Assembly: GCF_019654975.1 (NCBI RefSeq)
Contig: NZ_BPEW01000016.1
Span: forward strand, 36,776-100,775
DNA from: Shewanella sp. c952
GTDB taxonomy: Bacteria; Pseudomonadota; Gammaproteobacteria; Enterobacterales; Shewanellaceae
Reading direction: 5' to 3'
DNA: 64,000 nucleotides
Positions within the stretch are counted from its first letter, which is position 1. Every line of letters begins with the position of its first letter. Both the position numbers and the translations under genes were made by a program. Shown piece by piece: positions 36,917 through 45,890 of the stretch. The notes under the pieces were generated by a model. The model ran no database searches. It was given only the letters and a program-made list of their open reading frames with translations, and was not told the DNA's origin.

Positions 36917-36987
36917 CTGCAGCACGTTTATGTTGGCATCATTATTATGCTGTTATGCATAATGAACCTTTTACTAGTATGCTGCAG
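36917..36987. repeat. Nested inverted repeats upstream of the CDF-marR operon
   Basis: Outer arms CTGCAGCA (36917-36924) and TGCTGCAG (36980-36987) enclose inner arms ATTATGC (36944-36950) and GCATAAT (36957-36963). The structure lies about 100-170 bp upstream of the CDF start. It could be a hairpin in the 5' leader or a regulatory site. Confidence 0.5.
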
Positions 36988-37025
36988 GATTAGCTTGATC
37001 ACCAACTATCTTTAAAAATAGATAA

Positions 37026-37038
37026 TTTGATAATCAAA
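37026..37038. promoter_or_regulatory. Palindrome TTTGATAATCAAA, candidate MarR operator
   Basis: A perfect 13-base palindrome in the 500-bp region between the divergent CDF-marR operon and ecotin. Size and symmetry suit a MarR dimer, but assignment is inference only. Confidence 0.35.
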
Positions 37039-37329
37039 CTATTATTTCAGCAATATGAGTGTAACGGCAACAAAAATTCGAAAAGATGTGACCTAACGTC
37101 AAAAAGAATTGCTACGTTTGTAACCTACTGCTGAAGAAAGTCAGTTTTACTGAGGCAATAAACATTAAACGCCGAATGGAAAAAACACATAGTGCTTTGT
37201 TTTATTTGGTTTTTACAAAAAATGGAAATAAACTATAAATAATTAAGTAATATTTAACCCCTTTTGGTTTTAATGCCGTTAGTAGAGGTATCGCAAGTCA
37301 GTTTAATCATTTTATATTTTGGAGCCATT

Positions 37330-37911
37330 ATGAATTTGAACCCATTTTCAAACAAGCAAGTACGTAGTTTAAGCCTAGCAACGGGCCTTCTTCTCACCGC
37401 AGCGACTTTTTCAGCTAGCGCTACGTCACCAGTAAAACCTGACCAAACGGTACAACCTATGATCAATGCACAGGTCTATTCAGCGACAGATTATGTCCCA
37501 CAAGAAGCCTCTAAAATGTTTCCAGCTCCAAAAGAGGGGCAGATACAACACATATTGACTCTAAACACATTAGATAATGAAGCTGATTACATGCTTGAAA
37601 TCCAAATTGGCCAAACCAAAATGGTAGATTGCAATAAGCATGGCCTTGCAGGTGAATTAAAACAATTATCAGTGGAGGGATGGGGCTACAACTATTACCA
37701 AGTAGACAGTATTAATGAAGGACCAAGTACAATGATGGCCTGCTTTGATAAAGCGTTAACCGAGCAATTTCTTCCGATTCAAGGAAGTTTAAAAATCGCT
37801 TATGATAGTCGTCTACCTAAAGTCATTTATCTGCCTGAAAACAGTCAGGTACGCTATAGAGTTTGGAAAGTAGAAGCTCCATTCGCTTATTCAGGCGCTA
37901 AAGCTAAATAA
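37330..37911 (+). CDS. eco: Ecotin, periplasmic serine protease inhibitor
   Basis: A 193-residue precursor with a Sec signal peptide (cleavage near residue 32). The mature part matches ecotin: EIQIGQTKMVDCNKHGLAG, EGWGYNYYQV, the reactive loop STMMAC with P1 Met135, and VRYRVWKVE near the end. Cys101 and Cys138 are spaced exactly as the single disulfide of E. coli ecotin. It inhibits chymotrypsin-like proteases such as host or predator enzymes. The start is set by GGAG five bases before the ATG at 37330. An earlier in-frame ATG at 37264 would destroy the signal peptide. A mature N-terminal extension of about 25 residues is longer than in E. coli. Confidence 0.94.
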   Translation: MNLNPFSNKQVRSLSLATGLLLTAATFSASATSPVKPDQTVQPMINAQVYSATDYVPQEASKMFPAPKEGQIQHILTLNTLDNEADYMLEIQIGQTKMVDCNKHGLAGELKQLSVEGWGYNYYQVDSINEGPSTMMACFDKALTEQFLPIQGSLKIAYDSRLPKVIYLPENSQVRYRVWKVEAPFAYSGAKAK

Positions 37912-37925
37912 TATTTATTTGGAAT

Positions 37926-37956
37926 TAAAAAAAGCTACCCCAAGGTAGCTTTTTTA
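37926..37956. terminator. Bidirectional terminator between ecotin and eda
   Basis: The stem AAGCTACC / GGTAGCTT with a four-base loop is flanked by an A-tract and a T-tract (37926-37956). It serves ecotin on the plus strand and the zwf-pgl-edd-eda operon on the minus strand. Confidence 0.92.
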
Positions 37957-38001
37957 GTGACTGCCCAGCCATATCTATAATAAGGCTTGCAATAGTAGCT
38001 T

Positions 38002-38643
38002 TTAAAGTGCGCCGATGGCTTCTTTACATAGCGCAGTGATTCTATCCCAGTCACCCTGCTCCATCGCATCCGTTGGTGCAATCCAGCTACCGCCGATACA
38101 ATCTACGTTTTTAAGCGCTAAATAGTCTTTGTAACTACTTGGGGTGATACCACCTGTTGGGCAAAAACGGATGTCCGCTAGTGGTCCAGAAAATGCCTTA
38201 AGTGCATTCACGCCACCAGAAGCTTCTGCTGGGAAGAACTTAAAGTTGGTATATCCAAGTGCCATACCTTCCATGACTTCAGAGATACTCGCTACACCAG
38301 GTATTAACGGTGTAGTGCCTGCCATTGCCGCTTTAAGCAGATCTGTGGTTGCACCTGGAGTGATAACAAACTGCGCACCAGCATTCACTGCCTGTGCAAG
38401 CTGTGCTTCGTTCAAAATAGTACCTGCACCCACTAATGCTTCCGGCACCTCTTTGGCTATTTTGCTGATGGCTTCAAGAGCGCAATCAGTACGTAAAGTC
38501 ACCTCTAATACGCTAATACCGCCAGCAACAAGTGCTTTAGCCAATGGCACTGCATGTTCAATCTTATTGATCACCATGACAGGAACAATAGGGCTGCGAT
38601 TAAAAATATCTTGTGGTTGAATTAACCAGTTATTCTCAAGCAT
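38002..38643 (-). CDS. eda: KDPG/KHG aldolase
   Basis: The last Entner-Doudoroff enzyme, splitting 2-keto-3-deoxy-6-phosphogluconate into pyruvate and glyceraldehyde-3-phosphate. At 213 residues it has normal length. The catalytic Glu is in [12 protein letters not shown] and the Schiff-base Lys in [12 protein letters not shown]. The phosphate-binding CPTGGI follows. It is the last gene of the zwf-pgl-edd-eda operon, 21 bp after edd. Regulation is probably by HexR through the site in front of zwf. Confidence 0.96.
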   Translation of the reverse strand: MLENNWLIQPQDIFNRSPIVPVMVINKIEHAVPLAKALVAGGISVLEVTLRTDCALEAISKIAKEVPEALVGAGTILNEAQLAQAVNAGAQFVITPGATTDLLKAAMAGTTPLIPGVASISEVMEGMALGYTNFKFFPAEASGGVNALKAFSGPLADIRFCPTGGITPSSYKDYLALKNVDCIGGSWIAPTDAMEQGDWDRITALCKEAIGAL

Positions 38644-38664
38644 TGCGTTACTCTTCCTTAGTCT

Positions 38665-40491
38665 TTAATAATTTTCATCTATGGCGCTAGTACTGCGAGC
38701 ACCGGTTTCAGGACTGCTTAAGCTAGCTCTTAGTGCTCCGAATAGTTCACGTCCCATGCCATAGCTTGTTTTTTGTAAATCAACTTTTTCAGCGGTTCGA
38801 GCCTGTAATTCAGCTTCATCAACTAAAAGGCTTAGCTCACCTGTTGTTGCATTAACTCTAACCAAGTCACCATTGTGGATCTTGGCAATCATGCCACCAT
38901 CCAACGCTTCTGGTGTTAGGTGAATAGCAGCAGGGACTTTGCCCGATGCTCCAGACATTCGACCATCGGTAAGCAGTGCTACTTTGAAACCTCTATCTTG
39001 CAGCGTACCTAAGATAGGGGTTAGTTTATGCAGTTCAGGCATACCTATGGCTTTAGGCCCTTGGCCTTTTACAACCACTACGCAGTCTTTATCTAACTCA
39101 CCAGCTTTAAAGATTGCTTCAAGCTTATTTTGATCATCGATAACAACTGCTGGCGCTTCAACGATACGGTGCTGTTCTTGTACTGCTGAGACTTTTATAA
39201 CTGCTCGGCCCAAGTTACCTTTTAGTAATTTTAAACCACCGTTAGCTTGGAAAGGACTGTCTAAGCTGGTTAACACTTCTGAGTCTAAACTTGTTTTCTG
39301 ACCATCAACCCACGTCAATTCTCCATCGCGGATCTGTGGCTCTTGGGTGTAACGTTTCAATCCGAAGCCTGCAACGGTCTCTACGTCTTCATGTAACAGT
39401 CCGCCATCGAGCAGTTCTTTAATCAAGAACGCCATGCCACCAGCAGCGTGGAAATGGTTAATGTCAGCATGCCCGTTTGGATAAACACGAGCAAGAAGTG
39501 GTACCGCATCAGATAATTCTGAGAAATCATCCCAGTTAATAATGACACCAGCGGCACGTGCTGCAGCAACAATGTGCATGGTCAGGTTAGTTGAACCACC
39601 TGTTGCCAACAATGCTACGATTCCGTTAACGATAGATTTTTCAGAAACGATCTGTCCAATTGGCGTGTACTGCGTACCCATTTCGGTCAAGCGACACACC
39701 TGCTTAGCAGCTGTTTTGCTTAACACTTCACGTAAAGGATCATCTGGATTGACAAAAGATGAACCTGGCAGCTGTAAACCCATCACTTCAAGCATCAACT
39801 GATTGCTATTTGCTGTACCGTAGAAAGTACAGGTACCAGCGCTATGGTATGATTTTGATTCTGCATCTAGCAGCGCTTCTCTATCGACTTCGCCTTGAGC
39901 ATACTTTTGACGAATTCGCGCTTTCTCTTTATTAGGAATACCAGACTTCATTGGTCCTGCTGGGACAAATAGCATTGGCAGATGACCAAAACTCAATGCA
40001 CCAATAAGCAGGCCGGGGACGATTTTATCGCAAATACCGAGTAGCAACGCACCGTCGAACATATTGTGAGACAAGCCTACCGCGGTGCCCATCGCAATGA
40101 CTTCACGGCTTAACAAACTCAGCTCCATACCTGGCTGACCTTGTGTGACACCGTCACACATCGCTGGAACGCCACCAGCAACTTGTGCAACGCTACCAAC
40201 TTCATTACAAGCCTGTTTAAGCAGATCTGGGTACTCACCGTACGGTTGATGCGCAGATAACATGTCGTTAAAAGAGGTAACGATACCGATGTTCGCTTTG
40301 GTTAGCTGCTTAATCGATGATTTATCAGCTGGATTACACGCAGCAAAACCATGGGCTAAGTTACCGCAGCTCAATGCGCTACGATGCACGCCTCTATTTT
40401 TTGCATCTTCTAAAGCCGCAAGGTACTTAGCGCGGGAATCTTTGCTTCGTTCAATAATTCTGTCTGTCACAGACTGTACAACGGTGTGCAT
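38665..40491 (-). CDS. edd: 6-phosphogluconate dehydratase
   Basis: An IlvD/Edd-family Fe-S dehydratase of 608 residues converting 6-phosphogluconate to KDPG. Cluster and active-site motifs include [39 protein letters not shown] and [36 protein letters not shown] near the C-terminus is also diagnostic. It starts nine bases after pgl. Cytosolic. Confidence 0.96.
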   Translation of the reverse strand: MHTVVQSVTDRIIERSKDSRAKYLAALEDAKNRGVHRSALSCGNLAHGFAACNPADKSSIKQLTKANIGIVTSFNDMLSAHQPYGEYPDLLKQACNEVGSVAQVAGGVPAMCDGVTQGQPGMELSLLSREVIAMGTAVGLSHNMFDGALLLGICDKIVPGLLIGALSFGHLPMLFVPAGPMKSGIPNKEKARIRQKYAQGEVDREALLDAESKSYHSAGTCTFYGTANSNQLMLEVMGLQLPGSSFVNPDDPLREVLSKTAAKQVCRLTEMGTQYTPIGQIVSEKSIVNGIVALLATGGSTNLTMHIVAAARAAGVIINWDDFSELSDAVPLLARVYPNGHADINHFHAAGGMAFLIKELLDGGLLHEDVETVAGFGLKRYTQEPQIRDGELTWVDGQKTSLDSEVLTSLDSPFQANGGLKLLKGNLGRAVIKVSAVQEQHRIVEAPAVVIDDQNKLEAIFKAGELDKDCVVVVKGQGPKAIGMPELHKLTPILGTLQDRGFKVALLTDGRMSGASGKVPAAIHLTPEALDGGMIAKIHNGDLVRVNATTGELSLLVDEAELQARTAEKVDLQKTSYGMGRELFGALRASLSSPETGARSTSAIDENY

Positions 40492-40500
40492 AATTACTCC

Positions 40501-41205
40501 TTAGGCGCTCCAGTAAACATCGACGGGTGTTTTGTGCTGATCGAGAACTGCTCTGATCGGCATTTCACTGCTATCGTTATCTGCCAGTGCTTGTCGGTAA
40601 ACATCAAGTTTCTGCTCACCAACGATATGTAAATAGATTTGACGGCTTGCAAGAATGCCAGCCTTTGAAAGCGATATACGTGCGTGTGGTGCATTACCAG
40701 GGGTAACCGCTACACATAAGTCATCGCTTGTTAATGCGTGCTCAAGTTCTTTTGCGTCAGCGCAAGGGAACCAAGAACATGTATGTCCATCATTGCCCAT
40801 ACCAAGGACAACGACATCAAACGGCTTTGGAAAATGTGCCAGTTGCTCCGAGGTCATTATTTGACCTTCATAGGGAGAAGAGTACATATTTTTCAAACCA
40901 CAAAACTTGGCACTAGCCGCTCGGTTTTGCAGTAGATTGTTTCTGACTAACCGCTCGTTAGAGTCACTGTGATCGTTATCGACCCAGCGCTCATCCGCTA
41001 ATGTAATGTAAACATCGTTCCAATCTATGGCTTTTTTACTTAGTAATTCAAAAAGCTTTAATGGCGTAGAACCACCAGAGACAACTAGACTCGCTTTCCC
41101 CCTAGCATCAACCGCTTCTTGCAATTGATTGGCGATACGCTCTGCAAGTTGCGCTTCAAGCGCAGCTTTATTGTCAAAAGATTTAAAAACACTTTCTTTA
41201 ATCAT
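40501..41205 (-). CDS. pgl: 6-phosphogluconolactonase (DevB type)
   Basis: A cytosolic 234-residue hydrolase converting 6-phosphogluconolactone to 6-phosphogluconate. Motifs are VVSGGSTPLKLFELLS, ITLADERWVDNDHSDSNERL and VVLGMGNDGHTCSWFPCA. The last motif is diagnostic of the SOL/DevB type. It starts nine bases after the zwf stop, so it belongs to the same operon. Confidence 0.96.
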   Translation of the reverse strand: MIKESVFKSFDNKAALEAQLAERIANQLQEAVDARGKASLVVSGGSTPLKLFELLSKKAIDWNDVYITLADERWVDNDHSDSNERLVRNNLLQNRAASAKFCGLKNMYSSPYEGQIMTSEQLAHFPKPFDVVVLGMGNDGHTCSWFPCADAKELEHALTSDDLCVAVTPGNAPHARISLSKAGILASRQIYLHIVGEQKLDVYRQALADNDSSEMPIRAVLDQHKTPVDVYWSA

Positions 41206-41214
41206 CTTGATCCC

Positions 41215-42687
41215 CTACTCGTCCCAAGAACGACCGTCTTTAGTGATAAGCGCGACTGAAGCAACTGGGCCCCATGTGCCTGCTGGGTAAGACTTTGGTT
41301 TCTCGTCTGTTTCTTCCCAAGCTTGGATGATGCCATCGACCCAACTCCATGCTTGTTCAACTTCATCACGACGAACAAATAATGCTTGATTCCCCAACAT
41401 CGCTTCTAACAACAAACGCTCATATGCATCTGCAATACGCTCGTTTTTAAACGTATCAGAGAAACTTAAATCAAGCTTAGTCGTTTGCAAACGCTGCTTT
41501 TCACCTAGGCCAGGAACCTTGTTCAACATCTGAATCTCAACCCCTTCATGAGGCTGTAGACGAATAGTCAGCTTGTTAGGTGGTAAATTACGGTAGTTAG
41601 AGCTGTATAGATTGTGTGGTGGGTTCTTAAAATAAACCACAATTTCAGAGCTCTTAAACGGCATACGCTTGCCACTTCTTAAATAGAAGGGAACACCTGC
41701 CCAGCGCCAGTTATCGATATCAACGCGAAGCGCAACGAAAGTTTCAGCGTTTGACTGAACATTAGCGCCCTCTTCTTCTAGGTAGCCTGGTACCGGTGCA
41801 CCTTTTAGAAATCCGCTTGAATATTGGCCTCGAACTGTATTTTCGTAAATATTATCCGAGTTGATTGGACGCAGTGATTTAAGTACTTTCACTTTTTCAT
41901 CGCGGATATTATCGGCGTCTAAGTTAACGGGAGGATCCATAGCAACTAAGGTCAAAACTTGCAGCAGATGGTTTTGGATCATGTCACGCATCTGGCCAGC
42001 TTTATCAAAGTAGCCCCAACGCCCTTCAATACCAACCTCTTCTGCGACGGTTAGCTGCACATGGTCAATGGTACGATTATCCCATTTAGAGGCGAACAAA
42101 GAGTTAGCGAAACGCAACGCCAGCAGATTCTGTACCGTCTCTTTACCTAGGTAATGGTCAATACGGTAGACCTGATTTTCATTGAAGTAAGCTGAGACTT
42201 GATCGTTAATGATCTTAGAAGTGGCGAGATCTGAACCGATAGGTTTTTCTAATACAACACGAGAATCAGGGAAGATAAGATTTTGTTCATTTAGGCAACG
42301 ACAGATATCGCCGAATATTGAGGGTGGCGTCGCAAAATAGCTCACCATCACTCTTTTCTCAGGCTCTAGCACATCGTGGAATGCTTTATAGCCTTCAGAA
42401 ACCGTAAAGTTTGTTCCTACATAATGACAACGATCTAAAAAACGATTTACGGTCTCTTCACATAAATCATCTTTTACAAATGTCTTCAGTGCCGTTGTTA
42501 CAAGTTCACGATACTCTTCTTGAGTAAAGTCATCTTTGGCAACGCCCAGTACCTTGGTATCTATATTGAGTAGGTTTGCTTTATCAAGCTGATATAGAGA
42601 CGGTAGTAACTTTCGCTTAGCGAGGTCACCTTTGGTACCAAATAGAACAAAATCACAAGCTTTGGCTTCTGGTGTTGTTATGCCCAT
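41215..42687 (-). CDS. zwf: Glucose-6-phosphate 1-dehydrogenase
   Basis: The first gene of the Entner-Doudoroff operon; 490 residues. The nucleotide-binding motif FVLFGTKGDLAKRKLLP is near the N-terminus and the substrate site RIDHYLGKETVQN near residue 180. The ATG at 42687, preceded by AAAGGAG, gives the usual family length. A frame extending to 42762 adds 25 unrelated residues and would overlap the HexR-like site, so it is rejected. It makes 6-phosphogluconolactone and reduced NAD(P). Confidence 0.96.
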   Translation of the reverse strand: MGITTPEAKACDFVLFGTKGDLAKRKLLPSLYQLDKANLLNIDTKVLGVAKDDFTQEEYRELVTTALKTFVKDDLCEETVNRFLDRCHYVGTNFTVSEGYKAFHDVLEPEKRVMVSYFATPPSIFGDICRCLNEQNLIFPDSRVVLEKPIGSDLATSKIINDQVSAYFNENQVYRIDHYLGKETVQNLLALRFANSLFASKWDNRTIDHVQLTVAEEVGIEGRWGYFDKAGQMRDMIQNHLLQVLTLVAMDPPVNLDADNIRDEKVKVLKSLRPINSDNIYENTVRGQYSSGFLKGAPVPGYLEEEGANVQSNAETFVALRVDIDNWRWAGVPFYLRSGKRMPFKSSEIVVYFKNPPHNLYSSNYRNLPPNKLTIRLQPHEGVEIQMLNKVPGLGEKQRLQTTKLDLSFSDTFKNERIADAYERLLLEAMLGNQALFVRRDEVEQAWSWVDGIIQAWEETDEKPKSYPAGTWGPVASVALITKDGRSWDE

Positions 42688-42746
42688 AGCTTCAAAATCT
42701 CCTTTTGATCCTGTGTCCCACCATTTTTGATGAGATTTCACATGTT

Positions 42747-42764
42747 TGTTGTAATATAACAACA
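42747..42764. promoter_or_regulatory. HexR-like operator upstream of zwf
   Basis: The inverted repeat TGTTGT-AATATA-ACAACA lies 60 bp before the zwf ATG. It contains TGTAATATAACAACA, close to the Shewanella HexR consensus as I recall it (TGTAATnnnATTACA-like). In gammaproteobacteria HexR controls zwf-pgl-edd-eda, and hexR is the adjacent divergent gene. Confidence 0.75.
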
Positions 42765-42961
42765 GAAATTAGTAATTGCATCTAAATTCTATAATAAACT
42801 TCAAGTCAGTCTATTAGGCATGTTGACACAATCTCTGATATGCTTTCGTGATAAAATTACTAAATTTTATCATCTTTGTACCTGTTATCTTTATAATTTT
42901 ATTCAAGCTTAAATGTTTAGCCAGTGTTGTACTTGCTTAGCTTTCTAAAGCACTACAAAAA

Positions 42962-42976
42962 TATAATAAAACTACA
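42962..42976. promoter_or_regulatory. HexR-like site directly upstream of hexR
   Basis: TATAATAAAACTACA lies 25 bp before the hexR ATG. It resembles the site before pykA (GTAATTTTACTACA) except in the central AT triplet and one outer base. It suggests autoregulation. Confidence 0.6.
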
Positions 42977-43000
42977 TTACTATTGAGTGGACGTACGTAT

Positions 43001-43855
43001 ATGAATACCCTAGAAAAGGTTCAAAAAAGCCTTACCCATTTTAGTAAATCTGAACGTAAAGTTGCAGAAGTTATTCTGTCTTCACCGCAAACCGCGATTC
43101 ACTCTAGTATAGCTACACTGGCCAAAATGGCAGATGTCAGCGAGCCAACGGTGAACCGTTTTTGCCGTCGACTAGATACTAAAGGGTTTCCAGACTTTAA
43201 GTTACATTTGGCCCAAAGCCTAGCTAATGGTACGCCTTACGTCAGTCGCCATGTTGAAGAAGACGATAGTCCCGATTCATATACCACCAAAATATTCGAA
43301 TCTTCAATGGCATCGCTCGATACCGCAAGACAAAGCATCGATACCACCGCGATTAATAAGGCTGTTGATGTATTGACTCAAGCAAAGAAAATCTCTTTCT
43401 TTGGCCTTGGCGCGTCAGCTTCTGTTGCCCATGACGCACAGAATAAATTTTTCCGCTTTAATGTTCCTGTCATCTCTTTCGACGATGTTCTAATGCAACG
43501 TATGAGCTGTATCAACAGTAATGAAGGTGATGTTGTGGTGCTAATCTCCCATACAGGTAGAACTAAGTCACTCATTGATATAGCAAAACTCGCTCGAGAA
43601 AATGGTGCAGCTGTAATAGGCATTACCGCACGTAACTCTCCGCTTTCTACGGTATGTACACTGCCTGTAACAATGGAAGTCCCTGAAGACACCGATATGT
43701 ACCTACCAATGGCATCACGTTTAGCACAGTTGGTTATAATAGATGTGTTAGCGACAGGATTCACACTAAGACGAGGTCCTCGTTTCCGTGAGAATTTGAA
43801 GCGAGTTAAAGAAGTATTGAAAGAATCTAGAATAGACAAAGATCCCATTCTGTAA
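43001..43855 (+). CDS. hexR: HexR, RpiR-family regulator of central carbon metabolism
   Basis: A 284-residue regulator with an N-terminal RpiR helix-turn-helix (SIATLAKMADVSEPTVNRFC) and a C-terminal SIS sugar-phosphate-binding domain (SFFGLGASASVAHDAQNKFF, VLISHTGRTKSLID). HexR senses KDPG in known systems. It lies divergent to zwf-pgl-edd-eda and upstream of pykA, the classic HexR neighbourhood. A GTG at 42983 would add six residues, but MNTLEKVQKSLTHFSKSERK from the ATG at 43001 matches HexR N-termini. Confidence 0.95.
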   Translation: MNTLEKVQKSLTHFSKSERKVAEVILSSPQTAIHSSIATLAKMADVSEPTVNRFCRRLDTKGFPDFKLHLAQSLANGTPYVSRHVEEDDSPDSYTTKIFESSMASLDTARQSIDTTAINKAVDVLTQAKKISFFGLGASASVAHDAQNKFFRFNVPVISFDDVLMQRMSCINSNEGDVVVLISHTGRTKSLIDIAKLARENGAAVIGITARNSPLSTVCTLPVTMEVPEDTDMYLPMASRLAQLVIIDVLATGFTLRRGPRFRENLKRVKEVLKESRIDKDPIL

Positions 43856-43964
43856 GTGGCTTTCGACATGTTTTAGGACAGTTTAGCAAACGCTCTACTG
43901 TCCTTTAGTCTAATAATGTTGCAAGGGTTCACAAAATTAAAAACTTGAGATAGATCATTTTGTT

Positions 43965-43979
43965 CGTAATTTTACTACA
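43965..43979. promoter_or_regulatory. HexR-like operator upstream of pykA
   Basis: CGTAATTTTACTACA is a near-consensus HexR palindrome, 60 bp before the pykA ATG. A TATAGT-like -10 lies just downstream near 43999-44004. Control of pykA by HexR is known in Shewanella and relatives. Confidence 0.75.
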
Positions 43980-44039
43980 TTTAAGGGTATTGTCTGTTAA
44001 TATAGTGTCAGAATTTTTTAAAACTTAACGGAGTATGTC

Positions 44040-45479
44040 ATGTTCCGCAGAACCAAAATTGTAACAACTTTGGGCCCAGCCACTGACCGTGATGACAACC
44101 TACGCCGCATTATTGCTGCCGGCGCTAACGTTGTTCGCTTAAACTTTTCTCACGGTGCACCAGAAGACCACAAAAAACGCGCAGACGATACACGAGCTAT
44201 TGCAAAAGAGCTTGGTGTTCATGTTGCTGTTCTTGGTGACCTTCAAGGTCCTAAAATTCGTATTTCAACTTTTAAAGATAACAAAAAGGTACAGCTAGCT
44301 TTAGGCCAAGCATATACCTTGGATGGCGATCTTGAAAAAGGCGAAGGCGATGAGAATCAAGTGGGTATCGACTATAAAGAGTTACCAAAAGATGTCAGCC
44401 TAGGCGACATTTTGATGCTTGATGATGGTCGTGTTCAGTTGCGTGTTGAAAAAGTAGAAGGTAACAAGGTTCACACTATTGTTACTGTTGCTGGTCCTTT
44501 GTCTAATAACAAAGGGATCAACAAGCAAGGCGGCGGATTATCTGCTGCTGCATTAACTGAAAAAGACAAGCGTGATATTATTACTGCGGCTGAAATCAAA
44601 GTTGATTACCTTGCTGTTTCTTTCCCACGTAGCGGTGCAGATCTTAACTATGCACGTGAATTAGCTCAAGAAGCGGGTAGTAATGCACTCATCGTTTCTA
44701 AAGTTGAACGTGCTGAAGCCGTTGTGTCTGACGCAGCGATGGATGATGTGATCATTGCCTCTGATGCCGTCATGGTTGCTCGTGGTGATCTAGGCGTTGA
44801 AATTGGTGACCCAGCGCTCGTAGCAGTGCAAAAGAAACTGATTAGCCGCTCTCGTCAGCTAAACAAGCCTGTTATCACGGCGACTCAAATGATGGAGTCT
44901 ATGATAACAAGTCCAATGCCAACTCGTGCTGAAGTCATGGACGTTGCAAACGCTGTACTTGATGGTACTGACGCTGTCATGCTTTCAGCTGAAACAGCCG
45001 CTGGTGACTTCCCTGAAGAAACTGTTAAAGCAATGGCTGAAGTTTGTTTAGGTGCTGAGTCGCACCCAAGTGTGCAGGTATCAAAGCATAGACTTGATCA
45101 ACAGTTCACAACGATTGAAGAAACTATCGCACTTTCTACAATGTACGCAGCGAACCATCTAGATGGTATTAAAGCGATTATTGCATTAACGGAATCTGGT
45201 GCAACACCGCAAATGATGTCTCGCATCAGTTCGGCGCTGCCTATTTTTGCGATGTCTCGTCATGAAGTGACTCTTGCTAAGATGGCGCTTTACCGTGGTG
45301 TTCAACCAGTTTATTTTGACTCAACTGCCCATGCTCCAGAAGCAGTTGCACAAAAAGCACTTGAAACATTAGCGGCAGCGGGTTACCTACATAGCGGTGA
45401 CATGGCGATGATGACTAAAGGTGATGCAATGGAAACTGTTGGTGGTACTAACACTAGCAAGGTTGTTGTTGTAGCTTAA
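44040..45479 (+). CDS. pykA: Pyruvate kinase (PykA type)
   Basis: A 479-residue cytosolic enzyme making pyruvate and ATP from phosphoenolpyruvate and ADP. Motifs are [12 protein letters not shown], the metal/active-site region [12 protein letters not shown] and [10 protein letters not shown]. The AMP/sugar-phosphate-regulated PykA type is the likelier paralogue by resemblance and by HexR context. Start ATG follows CGGAG. It is monocistronic with a strong terminator. Confidence 0.96.
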   Translation: MFRRTKIVTTLGPATDRDDNLRRIIAAGANVVRLNFSHGAPEDHKKRADDTRAIAKELGVHVAVLGDLQGPKIRISTFKDNKKVQLALGQAYTLDGDLEKGEGDENQVGIDYKELPKDVSLGDILMLDDGRVQLRVEKVEGNKVHTIVTVAGPLSNNKGINKQGGGLSAAALTEKDKRDIITAAEIKVDYLAVSFPRSGADLNYARELAQEAGSNALIVSKVERAEAVVSDAAMDDVIIASDAVMVARGDLGVEIGDPALVAVQKKLISRSRQLNKPVITATQMMESMITSPMPTRAEVMDVANAVLDGTDAVMLSAETAAGDFPEETVKAMAEVCLGAESHPSVQVSKHRLDQQFTTIEETIALSTMYAANHLDGIKAIIALTESGATPQMMSRISSALPIFAMSRHEVTLAKMALYRGVQPVYFDSTAHAPEAVAQKALETLAAAGYLHSGDMAMMTKGDAMETVGGTNTSKVVVVA

Positions 45480-45511
45480 TTTACTCGCCAGTTAAATGGC
45501 TTATAAATACC

Positions 45512-45552
45512 TTTTAAAAGCATGTCTGTTGATAACAGACATGCTTTTTTAT
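45512..45552 (+). terminator. Terminator of pykA
   Basis: A perfect 15-base stem (45516-45530 with 45534-45548), including AGCATGTCTGTT, has a three-base loop and is followed by a T-tract. Confidence 0.95.
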
Positions 45553-45815
45553 TTTCAGCCCTTTCGATAAAAGTGCTAATGAAGCTGTTATGCAAAAGAG
45601 AGCAAGCTGTCATATCTGACGCTAGACGCCTTTTGCTCATTTACACCGACTAACTCCATATATTCATTACATAGACTCTCTGGTCATTCAAACAAATACA
45701 TCACCATGTGTTACAACGCTACCTTGCTTCCCTCATTCATATAGCCCTACATCAGCGATTTATACCTTAGTTTCAAGCGTTTTATGTTTTCGTCAGTAGC
45801 TAAAATGAAACCCAA
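45553..45815. other. Intergenic region between convergent pykA and fadE
   Basis: No gene, repeat or regulatory motif recognised between the two terminators. Confidence 0.5.
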
Positions 45816-45848
45816 AAAAAGCCACTGAAGTTATTCAGCGGCTTTCAA
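45814..45848 (-). terminator. Terminator of fadE
   Basis: The stem GCCACTGAA (45821-45829) / TTCAGCGGC (45834-45842) has one G-U pair and a four-base loop. On the minus strand it is followed by a run of seven T. Confidence 0.88.
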
Positions 45849-45890
45849 AAAACGGGTTATGCTTATTACATCACAACAGTCTTGATCAAG

